From: Nitrososphaera sp.
GTDB taxonomy: Archaea > Thermoproteota > Nitrososphaeria > Nitrososphaerales > Nitrososphaeraceae
Assembly (NCBI GenBank): GCA_029263715.1
Contig: JAJUFP010000009.1
Location: forward strand, 1-64,000
Direction: 5' to 3'
DNA length: 64,000 bases
Under the pieces are notes generated by a model. The model saw nothing but the letters and a program-made list of their open reading frames with translations, was not told the DNA's origin and made no database searches. The position numbers and the translations under genes were made by a program. Within the stretch, counting starts at the first letter, position 1; each line of letters opens with the position of its first letter. Below, piece after piece: positions 26,171 to 36,609 of the stretch.

Positions 26171-28444
26171 ATGAGTAACCAGATTAAAATCGAGACCACC
26201 GCGGAGCTTGTAAGCCGCGTTTATTCAAAACTTGAAGCCAATGTTTCCAAGTTCAGGAAGCTGGTTGGAAGACCGTTAACACTTTCCGAAAAGATACTGA
26301 TAGGCCATCTTGATGGCGATGTCTACGACCCGGAGCGCGGCAAGAGCTACGTGTTTTTGAACCCGGACAGAGTCGCGCTGCAGGATGTCACAGGCCAGAT
26401 GACGATTCTGCAGTTCATGCAGGCAGGCCTGAAGAGGGCGGCCCTGCCCACCACTGTCCACTGCGATCACCTGATACAGGCCAAGGTTGACAGCGCCACG
26501 GACACCCGGTTTGCAATCATTGAAAACAACGAGGTTTACCAGTTCCTAGAGTCTGCCTCAAGAAAGTACGGTATTGGATTCTGGAAGCCCGGCGCCGGAA
26601 TAATCCACCAGGTTGTGCTGGAAAACTATGCCTTCCCCGGCGGCCTGATGATAGGCACGGACTCGCACACTCCAAACGCCGGCGGCCTTGGAATGCTGGC
26701 AATAGGTGTGGGCGGACTGGATGCGGCAGAAGTGATGGCCGGCATGCCCTGGGAACTGCTGTATCCAAAGCGCATAGGGGTGTACCTCACCGGCAAACTT
26801 GACGGCTGGGCCGCGCCCAAGGACATCATACTCTACGTGGCTTCAAAGCTCACGGTTTCAGGCGGCACAAACGCCATCATCGAGTATTTCGGTCCCGGTG
26901 CCAAGACCATCAGCTGCACCGGCAAGGCCACCATAACCAACATGGGCGCAGAGATCGGCGCCACGTGTTCTGTATTCCCGTACGACGAGCGGATGGAGAC
27001 GTACCTTCGTGCCACCAACCGCGGCGCGATTGCCGATCTTGCCAACCAACACATGGAATTGCTTACCGAGGATCCGGAGGTGCAAAGAGAGCCGGCAAGA
27101 TACTTTGACCAGGTGATCGAGATCGATCTTTCCAAGCTGGAGCCGTACGTAGTCGGCCCGCATACACCGGATCTGGCAAGGCCGATATCCAGGATGTCTG
27201 AGGACGTGAAAAAGAATAACTACCTTGACAGCATCTCTGTTGCACTCATTGGAAGCTGCACCAACTCCTCTTACGAGGACATGTCCCGTGCTGCGGATAT
27301 TGCACAGCAGGCACTGGCCAGGGGGATCAAGACTAGAGTCCCGCTGCAGGTCACACCTGGCTCAGAGATGATACGGGCCACCATCGAGCGGGACGGCCAG
27401 ATGCAGACGCTGCAAAAGATCGGGGCAAACGTGCTGGCAAATGCCTGCGGGCCGTGCATCGGTCAGTGGAGCCGGCCGGAGCTGAAGAAAGGCGAGCCCA
27501 ACACCATCGTAACTTCCTACAACCGGAACTTCCCGGGCCGCAACGACGGCCGGCGCGAGACGATGAACTTTATCGGAAGCCCGGAGCTGGTCATTGCCCT
27601 TGCGCTGGGTGGAAGGCTCTCGTTTAATCCTGTAACCGATGACCTAGTGGCCGCTGACGGCACAAGGTTCAAACTGCAGCCGCCAAAGCCTGCGCCAGAA
27701 GTCCCATCAGAAGGCTTCAAGTACGTCAAGGATGTCTACGTGCCGCCGGCCGAAGACCCAAGCGGCATTGAAGTCATCATAAACAAGGACAGCGACCGGC
27801 TGCAAAAGCTTGCGCCCTTTGCTCCGTGGGATGGAAGGGACTATGAAAAACTGCCAGTCCTGGCCAAGGTCAAGGGCAAGTGCACCACGGACCACATATC
27901 GCCTGCTGGAGCTTGGCTGATGTACCGCGGACATTTGGACAAGATAAGCGACAACCTGCTCCTTGGCGGCGTCAATGCGTACAGCGGCCAGGTTGGAAAC
28001 GGCAAGAATCAGCTTACGGGCAAGACAGAGTCTTTCCCCCACATCGCCCGCCAGTACAGGGCCCAGTCACTGAAATGGATCATAATAGGTGACAACAACT
28101 ATGGCGAGGGAAGCAGCAGGGAGCACGCGGCAATGACTCCCCGCTACCTTGGCTGCGCAGCCGTGATAGCAAGGTCCTTTGCAAGGATTCACGAGACCAA
28201 CCTGAAAAAGCAGGGCGTGCTGGCGCTGACTTTTGCCAACCCGGCTGACTACGACAAGATCCTTGAAGACGACCGGCTGAGCATAGTGGGCTTGAAGGAC
28301 ATGCAGGCCGGCAAGCCACTGAGATGTCTGGTGCACCACAGCGACGGCAGTTCCGAAGAGATAATGCTCAAGCACTCGTACAACGCCTCGCAGATAGAGT
28401 GGTTCAAGGCCGGCTCGGCGTTAAACATCCTGCGTGCGAAATAA
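26171..28444 (+). CDS. acn: Aconitate hydratase
   Basis: The 757-residue enzyme is of the mitochondrial-type length. Cluster ligands are visible in [12 protein letters not shown] and in [11 protein letters not shown], the [4Fe-4S] signature. The swivelling domain has [15 protein letters not shown] and the loop [12 protein letters not shown]. It converts citrate to isocitrate. It is divergently transcribed from isocitrate dehydrogenase and followed by the 2-oxoacid oxidoreductase genes, so this block covers three successive oxidative TCA steps. Confidence 0.97.
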   Translation: MSNQIKIETTAELVSRVYSKLEANVSKFRKLVGRPLTLSEKILIGHLDGDVYDPERGKSYVFLNPDRVALQDVTGQMTILQFMQAGLKRAALPTTVHCDHLIQAKVDSATDTRFAIIENNEVYQFLESASRKYGIGFWKPGAGIIHQVVLENYAFPGGLMIGTDSHTPNAGGLGMLAIGVGGLDAAEVMAGMPWELLYPKRIGVYLTGKLDGWAAPKDIILYVASKLTVSGGTNAIIEYFGPGAKTISCTGKATITNMGAEIGATCSVFPYDERMETYLRATNRGAIADLANQHMELLTEDPEVQREPARYFDQVIEIDLSKLEPYVVGPHTPDLARPISRMSEDVKKNNYLDSISVALIGSCTNSSYEDMSRAADIAQQALARGIKTRVPLQVTPGSEMIRATIERDGQMQTLQKIGANVLANACGPCIGQWSRPELKKGEPNTIVTSYNRNFPGRNDGRRETMNFIGSPELVIALALGGRLSFNPVTDDLVAADGTRFKLQPPKPAPEVPSEGFKYVKDVYVPPAEDPSGIEVIINKDSDRLQKLAPFAPWDGRDYEKLPVLAKVKGKCTTDHISPAGAWLMYRGHLDKISDNLLLGGVNAYSGQVGNGKNQLTGKTESFPHIARQYRAQSLKWIIIGDNNYGEGSSREHAAMTPRYLGCAAVIARSFARIHETNLKKQGVLALTFANPADYDKILEDDRLSIVGLKDMQAGKPLRCLVHHSDGSSEEIMLKHSYNASQIEWFKAGSALNILRAK

Positions 28445-28477
28445 AGTATAATAACCAAAACCCCGTGATGAGGGTAG

Positions 28478-28612
28478 ATGACAACCGATGACGTTGTCAT
28501 GTGCGACACCTGCGGCAACCCGCTTGATGCCTGCATGTGCGCCTGCCCTTACTGCGGCAAAAAGGATGACTGCGAGTGCTGCCTCTTTGAGGCTGCGACT
28601 GGCGGCGGCTGA
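28478..28612 (+). CDS. Cysteine-rich 44-residue zinc- or Fe-S-binding protein
   Basis: This short frame, too small for routine gene calls, codes for nine cysteines in 44 residues: CDTC, then CMCAC, CPYC and CECC. The composition is far from random. A GAGG sequence lies a few bases before the ATG. It sits in the 235-base gap between aconitase and the 2-oxoacid:ferredoxin oxidoreductase, in the same direction. It could hold two zinc ions or a cluster, perhaps as a small carrier or regulator, but no known family was recognised. Confidence 0.75.
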   Translation: MTTDDVVMCDTCGNPLDACMCACPYCGKKDDCECCLFEAATGGG

Positions 28613-28679
28613 TCCATAGACTACCGGCTTTTTCTAAAGCATTAAAAAGGCAGAAAAACAAGGATAATTTGTTATCCAA

Positions 28680-30635
28680 ATGCCAGAATTAGTGAATTCT
28701 TTGAATTGGGTCATAGGCGGGGCGCAGGGCAGCGGCGTGGACTCGGCGGCAAACATATTCTCCCGGGCCTGTGCGCTGGCTGGCCTGCACGTTTTCGGCA
28801 AACGTGAGTACTACTCAAATATCAAGGGAGAGCACAGTTACTTCACCGTCCGGGTAGCGGAAACACCGATCCGCTCCCATGTCGACAACATAAACATGCT
28901 GGTATCCTTCGATGCAGAGACGGTCTTTCGTCACTCTAGCGATGTGTCGGAGGGCGGCGGCATAATCTACAATGCCGATATCGCCGAGACCAAGATAGAC
29001 GAGGTGCCCACCATCGACGACCACGCTTCGGCCAGGATCAAAAAAACGCTGGAAAAGGCCGGCCTTGGTTTTTCAGTGCAGGATGCACTTGAGCACGCAA
29101 GGTCCCGGGGAGTCGTGCTTTATCCGATGCCTTACTTCCAGCTCCTAGAAGAATTTGCCAAGAAGGTAAACGATCCGGCCCTCAGCAAGCTGACCAGGAT
29201 GACCAACGTCATGGCCCTTTCTGCCTCGATGGCGCTGACGGACTTTGACAGCGGGTTGCTGGCAAGGGCAATCCAGTTCATATTCAAGGCCAAAAAAAGA
29301 GTAGCGGAAACAAACGTGCAGGCCGCAGATTTTACATACAATTATGCCAAGGCAAAATTTGCAGACCAGAATGGCTTCAGATACAAATTGCAGGCCAAGC
29401 CTGCTGACAAGGATATCATACTGGTGCAGGGAAACCAGTCGTCGGCTATGGGCAAGATGGTCGCAGGCTGCCGGTTTCAGACGTACTACCCCATCACGCC
29501 AGCGTCAGACGATAGCGAGTTTCTTGAATCAAACGATGTGCTGGATCTCTATGATTCTGGCGACAAGGGTTCCACAGTGGTTGTCCAGACCGAAGACGAG
29601 ATTGCCGCCATCGCCATGGCCATAGGCGGCGCGCTGGCCGGCTCAAGGGTTGCAACGGCCACGTCCGGGCCGGGCTTCTCGTTGATGGCAGAGGCGCTTG
29701 GCTGGGCCGGAATCAACGAAGTGCCTGTTGTAGTCTCGCTATACCAGAGAGCAGGGCCCTCCACCGGCCTTCCAACAAGGCACGAGCAGGGAGACCTTAA
29801 TTTCGCCATCAACGCTGGGCACGGCGAGTTTCCAAGGATTGTCTTTGCTTCTGGCGACATCGAGGAAAGTTTCTACGACACCATCAAGGTGTTCAATTTT
29901 GCAGAAAAGTACCAGATGCCCATCATACACATGCTGGACAAGGCCATAGCCAATAGTGTTATGACGTGCCGGGTTTTTGACACCAACAAGACCAGAATAG
30001 ACAGGGGCCTTGTTGCCGACAAGATATCCGACTCAGACAGGGGCGCGGCCGGCAACTATTTGCGTTTCAAGTTGTCTGACAGCCCTCTAAGTCCGAGGAT
30101 CCCGCTTGGAACTGAAAATGCGATATTCTGGAACACCGGCGACGAGCACACGGAGGAGGGCCACATCACCGAGGATCCTGAACTGCGGGTGCAGATGATG
30201 GACAAAAGGATGAGCAAGCTGGACCTTGCGTTAAGGGAAATTGCCGACGAGGACAAGGCCGTGCTGTACGGAAATCCAGACGCTGACATTGTTCTGGTCA
30301 GCTGGGGTTCAACAAAGGGCGCGATACTGGACGCCATCGACAGGCTGCAGAAGGACGGTATCAGCGTCAAATTCATCCAGGTCAGGCTTCTAAACCCGTT
30401 CCCCTCAGACCTTGTCAGGTCGTTGCTGGGCAACTCAAAGACGGTTGTTGATATCGAGATGAACTATTCCGGCCAGCTTGGCTCGCTTGTCAGGCAGCAT
30501 GTCGGAAGGCAGCCCGACTACCTGGTAGTCAAGTACAATGGCAGGCCCATGTCCCTAGACGAGGTTTATAATGCTGTCCGGCGAATATCTTCTGGTAATG
30601 CTCCAAGGAGGCAGGTGTTGAAAAATGGCACTTAA
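28680..30635 (+). CDS. 2-oxoacid:ferredoxin oxidoreductase, fused gamma-alpha subunit
   Basis: The 651-residue subunit has an N-terminal gamma domain ([20 protein letters not shown]). The alpha domain follows, with the YPITPASD motif at about residue 267 that is characteristic of the archaeal two-subunit enzymes. It catalyses oxidative decarboxylation of 2-oxoacids to acyl-CoA with ferredoxin reduction. Enzymes of this type often accept both pyruvate and 2-oxoglutarate, and the TCA neighbours favour 2-oxoglutarate. Its end overlaps the beta gene by 11 bases, so the two are coupled. Confidence 0.93.
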   Translation: MPELVNSLNWVIGGAQGSGVDSAANIFSRACALAGLHVFGKREYYSNIKGEHSYFTVRVAETPIRSHVDNINMLVSFDAETVFRHSSDVSEGGGIIYNADIAETKIDEVPTIDDHASARIKKTLEKAGLGFSVQDALEHARSRGVVLYPMPYFQLLEEFAKKVNDPALSKLTRMTNVMALSASMALTDFDSGLLARAIQFIFKAKKRVAETNVQAADFTYNYAKAKFADQNGFRYKLQAKPADKDIILVQGNQSSAMGKMVAGCRFQTYYPITPASDDSEFLESNDVLDLYDSGDKGSTVVVQTEDEIAAIAMAIGGALAGSRVATATSGPGFSLMAEALGWAGINEVPVVVSLYQRAGPSTGLPTRHEQGDLNFAINAGHGEFPRIVFASGDIEESFYDTIKVFNFAEKYQMPIIHMLDKAIANSVMTCRVFDTNKTRIDRGLVADKISDSDRGAAGNYLRFKLSDSPLSPRIPLGTENAIFWNTGDEHTEEGHITEDPELRVQMMDKRMSKLDLALREIADEDKAVLYGNPDADIVLVSWGSTKGAILDAIDRLQKDGISVKFIQVRLLNPFPSDLVRSLLGNSKTVVDIEMNYSGQLGSLVRQHVGRQPDYLVVKYNGRPMSLDEVYNAVRRISSGNAPRRQVLKNGT

Positions 30636-31593
30636 GCTGGCAGACTACAAGACCGATGTCCACAACGACTGGTGCCCCGGATGTGGGGATTTTGGAATAC
30701 TCAACGCCATACAGATGGCGCTGGCAGACATGCAGATCCCGCCGCACAGGGCCACGATATTTTCTGGGATCGGCTGCTCCGGCAAGACGCCGCATTACAT
30801 CAAGACCTACGGTATACACACGCTGCATGGAAGGGTGCTTCCCTTTGCACAGGGCGCAAAACTGGCCAATCCGGAACTAGAAGTGATTGCAGTAGGCGGC
30901 GATGGTGACGGCCTTGGCATCGGGGCAGGACATTTCGTCAGCGCTGGCCGACGCAACGTCGACATGGTCTACATCATATTCAACAACGCGGTTTACGGCC
31001 TTACCAAGGGCCAGGCTTCGCCCACACTGAAACTGGGGATGAAGACAAAATCCCTGCCGCAGCCAAACGTCAACAATTCCGTCAACCCCGTAGCCTTGGC
31101 GCTGGTGTCCGGCTTTACCTTCATTGCCCGCGGATACTCGTACGACATAAGGCATCTAAAAGACATCATCAAAAGGGCAGTAGAGCACAAGGGGCTTGCC
31201 TTCATAGATGTCCTGCAGCCATGCCCGACCTACAACGACATAAACACCAAGGAGTGGTTCCAGGGCCTAGACAACATAGACCCGGAGACCAAGAGGGTGA
31301 TGCCCAGAATCTACAAACTTGAAGACACGGGATACAACGGCGTGGTAAACGATCCCTCAGAGCTGAATGAAAAAATGGCAAAGGTGGTTGAAAAGTCAAA
31401 CGAGTGGGGCAGCAAGATTCCAATAGGCGTATTCTTCCAGAACGAACACGTGCCGACGTACCAGGAGCGCCTTTCAGCCAGGATCCAGAATTACATGGAA
31501 TACCCGCCGGCACACCAAAAGATCGCAGATGCAAACGGCCGGCCGATAACAAACATCGAAGGACTGCTCGACGACCTGAGGGTAGACAAGTAG
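30625..31593 (+). CDS. 2-oxoacid:ferredoxin oxidoreductase, beta subunit
   Basis: The 322-residue TPP-binding subunit has WCPGCGDFG with cluster cysteines and GIGCSGK. The thiamine pyrophosphate site is [10 protein letters not shown] followed by [12 protein letters not shown] conserved Cys further on in the CPTYND segment completes the usual ligands for one [4Fe-4S]. It acts with the preceding fused subunit. No separate delta ferredoxin is encoded here, as is usual for this two-subunit type. Confidence 0.95.
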   Translation: MALKLADYKTDVHNDWCPGCGDFGILNAIQMALADMQIPPHRATIFSGIGCSGKTPHYIKTYGIHTLHGRVLPFAQGAKLANPELEVIAVGGDGDGLGIGAGHFVSAGRRNVDMVYIIFNNAVYGLTKGQASPTLKLGMKTKSLPQPNVNNSVNPVALALVSGFTFIARGYSYDIRHLKDIIKRAVEHKGLAFIDVLQPCPTYNDINTKEWFQGLDNIDPETKRVMPRIYKLEDTGYNGVVNDPSELNEKMAKVVEKSNEWGSKIPIGVFFQNEHVPTYQERLSARIQNYMEYPPAHQKIADANGRPITNIEGLLDDLRVDK

Positions 31594-31637
31594 ATACAGG
31601 ATATTGTTAATAAGAGCAAACCCGTATGCAGCGTTAA

Positions 31638-32300
31638 ATGAGCTCCCTTGAAGAACTGAAAAGGAAACGGTTTCAATTTCTTCATAAACTTTGGGAGCTT
31701 GCTGGCGGCAATCAAAGCAAGATGGTCAGAGTAGGACATGTTGCCGAGCCGCTGGGTTTTGATGATAATACTGCTGAAGCCATAGTACAGTACCTTAGGG
31801 GCGAAGAATTGGTCGAGGCGACGACATCCGGATTGGTCGCGCCAAGGTACTTTGATGTGGGCCTGCATATCAAACACAAGGGAGTCAAGGAGGTAGAGGC
31901 AGCATTGACAACGCCGCAATCCCCTACAGAGCACTTTCCGGCCAACGTTGTCAATTACATCAGCATAGGCAGCATGATAAACTCCAACATCTCGCAGGCA
32001 AGTCCTGGCTCGTACCAGACCATCATTATAAGTGAAAATAGCAAGCAAGAGTTAAAGGAAATCGTTCTGGCCCTCAAAGAGGTTCTGCGGCAGGCCCAGA
32101 TGAAACAGGAAGAGAAAGAGGAGCTGGCGTCAGAGATACAAACCCTGGAGAGCCAGATGGGATCCCCTAAACCCAAGGCGATCATAATCCGAGAGAGCCT
32201 TTCTTCTGCAAGAAGGATTCTGGAAAGCGCTGGCGGGCCTGTTGGCGCAGCTGCGCCTTTGACAACTAAAATTGCCACATGGCTTAGCGGCGCTGGCTGA
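31638..32300 (+). CDS. Winged-helix protein with a coiled C-terminal module
   Basis: The 220 residues start with a winged helix (about 5-85: KMVRVGHVAEPLGF, IVQYLRGEELVEATT). A linker with the pattern NYISIGSMINSNISQASPG follows. Then come a long helix and a LESQMGSPKPKAIIIRESL region ending in a hydrophobic GAAAPLTTKIATWL tail. From memory, the linker and the SPKPK module recur at the C-termini of many uncharacterised bacterial proteins, some linked to phage defence. This could be oligomerisation. Whether this protein regulates genes is not known. It ends just short of hemD on the other strand, overlapping it by 17 bases. Confidence 0.65.
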   Translation: MSSLEELKRKRFQFLHKLWELAGGNQSKMVRVGHVAEPLGFDDNTAEAIVQYLRGEELVEATTSGLVAPRYFDVGLHIKHKGVKEVEAALTTPQSPTEHFPANVVNYISIGSMINSNISQASPGSYQTIIISENSKQELKEIVLALKEVLRQAQMKQEEKEELASEIQTLESQMGSPKPKAIIIRESLSSARRILESAGGPVGAAAPLTTKIATWLSGAG

Positions 32301-33075
32301 AAATAGCTTTTGCCGTCTCCAGCGTTCCTTTTACTGTGTGCTCGCCGGCTTCTTTGCACCTGACTCCCATAGCATCAAGCTCCTTGGTGGTAAAGGGGCC
32401 TATCGATATCACCTCAGTCAGATCATCCAGCTGGATTCTGTCAGAAGCCAGCTTGCCCAGTATCTCAAAAAAAGACCTTACGTTGGACGCGCTGGTAAAA
32501 ACAATGGCGTCTATCTTTTTCTGTACAAGCAGTTTGTAGAATTCCTGCCAGGCGGCGGTAACCTCTGCAGTCCGGACTGTGTAAAGGAAAACTTGGTCAA
32601 CTGTGATGCCCATCTCTGATAGCGCGTTGGCCGCAAACTCGTTTGAGGCGCCGCTTCTGGGGATTATGATCTTCTTTCCCCTTGGGTTCATTTTGGAGAA
32701 AAACTCCAGCAGGCCGATGGAGGAGTATTTCTCCGGCATCAGGTCGGTGTGAAGTCCGTGCCTTTCCAGCTCCAGCCTGGTCTTTGGGCCGACAGCGATA
32801 ATCGATGTTTTGCCTAGCGCAGAAAGGATCTCATCTTTTTCTGCAAGGCTGAAAAGTACCTTAACTGCCTGCGCACTCATGAAGGCACAGTAATCATGTT
32901 TTTTTTCACACAGCAGGCTGATAAACTCCGTGGCTGCGGAAGTGCCCTTTGACACTACCTCTGTGGTGGGAATCGCGATACCGGTGCCGCCTTCGTTCTT
33001 GACCATCTGCAGGAACTCAGAGGCTTCCTGCTCGCTTCTGGTGATGGCAACGGTTCTGTCAGCCAGGCTTGGCAT
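32284..33075 (-). CDS. hemD: Uroporphyrinogen-III synthase
   Basis: From ATG 33075 the protein has 263 residues with the two-lobed HemD pattern: RTVAITRSEQEASEF at the start, an IAVGPKTRLELERHG region, an IIIPRSGASNEFAANAL segment and VFTSASNVRSFFEILG. It closes and inverts ring D of hydroxymethylbilane to give uroporphyrinogen III. HemD sequences diverge greatly, so the operon context (cobA, hemC, hemL) is important evidence. It overlaps cobA by 17 bases. Confidence 0.9.
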   Translation of the reverse strand: MPSLADRTVAITRSEQEASEFLQMVKNEGGTGIAIPTTEVVSKGTSAATEFISLLCEKKHDYCAFMSAQAVKVLFSLAEKDEILSALGKTSIIAVGPKTRLELERHGLHTDLMPEKYSSIGLLEFFSKMNPRGKKIIIPRSGASNEFAANALSEMGITVDQVFLYTVRTAEVTAAWQEFYKLLVQKKIDAIVFTSASNVRSFFEILGKLASDRIQLDDLTEVISIGPFTTKELDAMGVRCKEAGEHTVKGTLETAKAIFSQRR

Positions 33076-33832
33076 TTTTAACACTTGAAAACCATTCAAG
33101 TTTTTTGTGCAGGGATGCAACCTTGCCTATTATGATGATGGCCGGCGGCTTTATCTGGCTCTTGCCAGTCACCTTGACGATGTTGGCCAGATTCCCGGTC
33201 ACCACACGCTGCTTTGCGGTTGTGCCACTTTCCACTATGGCAAATTTCGTGCTGCCCTTGAGGCCTGCCTTCATCAGGTCACCGGCGATCTGCTCGATCT
33301 GGCCTATTCCCATCAGTACAACAATCGTGTCCACCGCGCCGGGAAGTTTTTTCCAGTTGACGGAAAGCGGGCTTTCTTCTTTTTCCGCACCCTCATGGCC
33401 GGTCACGATGGCTACCGAAGATGAGTAGCGCCGGTGAGTTAAGGGGATCCCTGCATATGCTGGCGATGCTATAGCAGAGGTGATGCCGGGGATTATCTCA
33501 AAACCTATGTCGTGCTTGAGCAGATACTCTGCTTCTTCGGCCCCCCGCCCAAAAATGAACGGGTCGCCGCCTTTGAGTCTTAGGACACTTTTGCCCTTCT
33601 TGGCGTAACTGACCATCAACTCGTTGGTGCGTTTCTGGTGGGTGGTTGGGTCGCCAACCGCCCGGCCGACGTAAACCTTCTCCGTATTTTCCGGAATCTG
33701 GTCGATTATCGCCTGACCTACCAGCCTGTCGTAAAGCACGACATCGCAGCTCTTCAAAAGCTCCATGGCCCGGACCGTCATCAGTTTGGGGTCGCCCGGC
33801 CCGGCGCCGCAGATGTAAACCTTGCCGCTCAT
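33059..33832 (-). CDS. cobA: Uroporphyrinogen-III C-methyltransferase
   Basis: The 257-residue SAM enzyme shows VYICGAGPGDPKLMTVRA, DVVLYDRLV, RLKGGDPFIFGRGAEEAE and the MGIGQIEQI region. These are the family signatures for SAM and uroporphyrinogen binding. It makes precorrin-2, the branch point to siroheme, cobalamin and archaeal heme. The chosen ATG (33832) overlaps the hemC stop by four bases (ATGA), which favours it over the ATG at 33847. Confidence 0.95.
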   Translation of the reverse strand: MSGKVYICGAGPGDPKLMTVRAMELLKSCDVVLYDRLVGQAIIDQIPENTEKVYVGRAVGDPTTHQKRTNELMVSYAKKGKSVLRLKGGDPFIFGRGAEEAEYLLKHDIGFEIIPGITSAIASPAYAGIPLTHRRYSSSVAIVTGHEGAEKEESPLSVNWKKLPGAVDTIVVLMGIGQIEQIAGDLMKAGLKGSTKFAIVESGTTAKQRVVTGNLANIVKVTGKSQIKPPAIIIIGKVASLHKKLEWFSSVKNAKPG

Positions 33833-34773
33833 ATCCTTTTGTTCCACTCCTCTACCGCATCGCGCCAGCCTTCGGCCAGCTTGCCGGCGCCCTGTTTTAG
33901 CAGCGTGTCTGCAACCCTGATGCCGAGCTTTTCTGGCTCTGCCATGCTGCCAGTCTTGCTCACCTTGAGGGATTTGGTTCCGTCGGCAGAAAACACGCTT
34001 GAATACAGCACAATTCTGTCGTCTTTGGCCACGGCCACCGCGCCAAGCGGGAATCTGCAGCCACCTTCCACCTTTTCTATCAGGGCTCTCTCAGCCATGA
34101 TCTCCGCCCTTGACTTGGGGTCTTCGATCTTTTTTAGCATGTCCATCATCTTTTTGTCATCACGTCTGCACACTATGGCAATGGCACCCTGGCCGGGGGC
34201 CGGCATAAAATCCCTTATGCTGAAACGCTGGACAATGACGTCTTTCATCCCCAGCCTTGACAGTCCGGCCTCGGCAAGCACAACGGCGTCGTACTCGCCG
34301 CTTATCACCTTCTTGACGCGAGTCTCGACGTTTCCCCTGATGGGCCTTACTTTAAGGTCGGGCCGCGCCCTTATCAGCTGGACTGCCCTGCGCAGGCTGC
34401 TCGTGCCTACAACCGAACCGGGAGATAGCTCTTTTAACTTCAGGCCCTTCTCGTTGACAAGGACATCGTTGGGGCTGGCCCGCCTGGGTATGCATGCAAC
34501 AACAAGCTCGTCTGAAAGCTCTGAGGGGACATCCTTGAGGCTGTGGACTGCAAAGTCGACCTCGCCCTTTCTGACGGCCTCGTTGACCTCCTTTTCAAAG
34601 ATGCCCTTTTCGTCCATCGTAAACAGCGGCCGCTTGTCAACATCGCCTCTGGTGCTTATGGTGACAACATTGAAGTTTACTCCCAGCCGGGCTTTTTTCA
34701 GGGCGGCAAGCGCTATCTCTGTCTGGGCCAGCGCAAGCCTGCTTCCCCTTGTACCTACGTTGATGGTCTTCAT
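33829..34773 (-). CDS. hemC: Porphobilinogen deaminase (hydroxymethylbilane synthase)
   Basis: The 314 residues begin with INVGTRGSRLALAQT. They include HSLKDVPSE, the arginine-rich RRAVQLIRARPDLKV and GNVETRVKK segments, and the Cys that holds the dipyrromethane cofactor in EGGCRFPLGAVA. It joins four porphobilinogens. It overlaps hemL by four bases (ATGA) and cobA likewise, so the whole operon is translationally coupled. Confidence 0.97.
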   Translation of the reverse strand: MKTINVGTRGSRLALAQTEIALAALKKARLGVNFNVVTISTRGDVDKRPLFTMDEKGIFEKEVNEAVRKGEVDFAVHSLKDVPSELSDELVVACIPRRASPNDVLVNEKGLKLKELSPGSVVGTSSLRRAVQLIRARPDLKVRPIRGNVETRVKKVISGEYDAVVLAEAGLSRLGMKDVIVQRFSIRDFMPAPGQGAIAIVCRRDDKKMMDMLKKIEDPKSRAEIMAERALIEKVEGGCRFPLGAVAVAKDDRIVLYSSVFSADGTKSLKVSKTGSMAEPEKLGIRVADTLLKQGAGKLAEGWRDAVEEWNKRI

Positions 34774-36056
34774 CTCCGCTCTTTTATCTTCCTCAATGCC
34801 TCGCCGTACGCTTCCACGGTCCTGTCAACGTCCTCCTCGTCATGGGCATACGAAACAAAGCATGTCTCAAACTGGGACGGCGGTATGAACACGTCGCGCT
34901 TTAAAAGCTCGTCAAACATCTTCCTGAATTTTGCTGCATCGGCCTTCTTCGCGGCGGCCTCGTCTCTGACCTTTTCCGCGGTAAAGAAGATCTGGTACAT
35001 CGAGCCTATGGAGTTGATAACGCAGTCGATGCCGCCAATGTCTTCCAGCTCTTCTTTGATGCCTTCCACTATGCTGTCGCATGTTCTTGCAAGTTTTGGG
35101 TACAAAGCGTCTCTTGCTTCCATCATGGTTTCAAGGGCTGCAATTGCTGCAGAGACAGAAACCGGGTTTCCAGCAAACGTGCTTGCCTGGTAAACCCTGC
35201 CGGCCGGCGCCAGCTGCTGCATTATCTCCTTTGTGCCGGCTATAGCTGCGATGGGAAAGCCGTTGCCAAGCGCCTTTGCAAATGTTGCTAGATCCGGCTT
35301 GATGCCAAAGAATTCGCTGGCCCCACCAAGGGCCAGACGAAAGCCGGTTACAACTTCATCGAAAATCAGGACGACGTCGTTTTGCTGCGTTATCTTTCTC
35401 ACGTCGTTGAGGTAATTCTTGTCTGGAAGAATCAGGCCAATGTTTGCCAGAACAGGCTCCATGATCACGCAAGCAGTGTCGCGGTTTTTTTCAATGGCTC
35501 GCTCAAGGCTAGCGGCGTCGTTGTATGGCACAACCGTGGTCTGGGCCGATGACTCTTCCAGAACGCCTTCTGACGCCGGAAGGCTTGCAGCACCGGATCC
35601 TGCCTTGACCAGTACATAGTCATGGGCACCATGGTATCCTCCATCAAACTTGATGACGCCTTTCTTTTTTGTAAATGCTCTTGCTAGGCGGATGGCGTTC
35701 ATGGTTGCCTCCGAGCCAGTATTTACGGTCCTGACCATCTCGGCGCACGGAACAACTTTTGATATGGTCTCTGCAAGCTTGATCTCGCGTTCAGTAGGCA
35801 CGCAGTACAGCGTACCTTTGTCCAGCTGCTCCCTTACTGCATCCAGCACGGAGGGGTAGCCGTGGCCCAGAAGCAGTGCGCCGTAGCCCATGCAGTAATC
35901 AATGTACGTTTTGTGATCTGCGGTGACCAGCTTGCTTTCATGCGATGAAACCGCAAAGAAAGGATAAGGATCATAATATCGAACAGGGCTGTTGACTCCA
36001 CCAGGCAAGACCTTTTTTGCCCTGTTGTAGAGCTGCTCTGACCTGATCAACGGCAT
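34770..36056 (-). CDS. hemL: Glutamate-1-semialdehyde 2,1-aminomutase
   Basis: The 428-residue class III PLP aminotransferase carries KVLPGGVNSPVR, MGYGALLLGHGYP, NTGSEATMNAIRLAR, GGYHGAHDYVL and DEVVTGFR. The lysine for PLP is in TFAKALGNGFP. It makes 5-aminolevulinate in the C5 pathway. The ATG at 36056 is preferred to the GTG at 36065, because the TATA-like CTTATTATAG lies about 21 bases before the ATG. It heads the hem operon. hemA and hemB are not in the window. Confidence 0.96.
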   Translation of the reverse strand: MPLIRSEQLYNRAKKVLPGGVNSPVRYYDPYPFFAVSSHESKLVTADHKTYIDYCMGYGALLLGHGYPSVLDAVREQLDKGTLYCVPTEREIKLAETISKVVPCAEMVRTVNTGSEATMNAIRLARAFTKKKGVIKFDGGYHGAHDYVLVKAGSGAASLPASEGVLEESSAQTTVVPYNDAASLERAIEKNRDTACVIMEPVLANIGLILPDKNYLNDVRKITQQNDVVLIFDEVVTGFRLALGGASEFFGIKPDLATFAKALGNGFPIAAIAGTKEIMQQLAPAGRVYQASTFAGNPVSVSAAIAALETMMEARDALYPKLARTCDSIVEGIKEELEDIGGIDCVINSIGSMYQIFFTAEKVRDEAAAKKADAAKFRKMFDELLKRDVFIPPSQFETCFVSYAHDEEDVDRTVEAYGEALRKIKERR

Positions 36057-36111
36057 TCTGTCCACGCAGTTCTATAATAAGTATAGTCACGCTAATTAAT
36101 CCGCAGATTCC

Positions 36112-36609
36112 ATGAGATGGGCGATGGGAACCACTTTCTCGGCGATTATGGATGATTTTCACAAGATAGTTGCCGACAATCGCGAGGCACTGATGGCCAT
36201 CGCCAAAAAGAATCCGCACATGGCCTACAGGAAGGTCAACGAGCTGGCGCTCTTTGTTGGCTCCAGGCACAACGTCGATATGCAACTGCACTTTCCGGTT
36301 CCAGCCAAGGTCTCGGATGTCGACTCGTACGGGAGCGAGAACGTTGGCGTTGTTGTGGACAAATTCCGCAGGACCTTTCCCATCCCAAGGGATGCGATAA
36401 AGCAGAAGGCCGTTGAGATGCTAGGCGATGTCCGGGCCCAGGATGCATACATGTACGAGGGCAAGGAGGGAGTCAAGGTGGTAATGCAAGATGGTGGAAG
36501 GCTGGAAATACTGCCCGGCTCAGTACACCTCTGGTGCCAAATAGACGACAGGGTCAGAAAATACGCCGACTGGCTGATGCAGAACGTGTATTTTGGAAAT
36601 AGTCCTTAG
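36112..36609 (+). CDS. Conserved hypothetical soluble protein
   Basis: The 165-residue protein has a helical N-terminus and a HNVDMQLHFPVPAKVSDVDSY stretch near the middle. A mixed charged C-terminal half follows, ending WLMQNVYFGNSP. It has no transmembrane segment and no metal motif beyond scattered histidines. A TATA-like CTATAATAAG box about 30 bases upstream supports the first ATG. It is divergent from hemL and overlaps the next gene's stop by a few bases on the opposite strand. The family was not recognised. Confidence 0.65.
   Translation: MRWAMGTTFSAIMDDFHKIVADNREALMAIAKKNPHMAYRKVNELALFVGSRHNVDMQLHFPVPAKVSDVDSYGSENVGVVVDKFRRTFPIPRDAIKQKAVEMLGDVRAQDAYMYEGKEGVKVVMQDGGRLEILPGSVHLWCQIDDRVRKYADWLMQNVYFGNSP

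Noticed and set aside
33638-34888. Plus-strand frame of 416 residues across hemC and cobA
   Set aside because: It is antisense of a conserved operon with certain hemC and hemL motifs. The long frame follows from codon bias on the coding strand.
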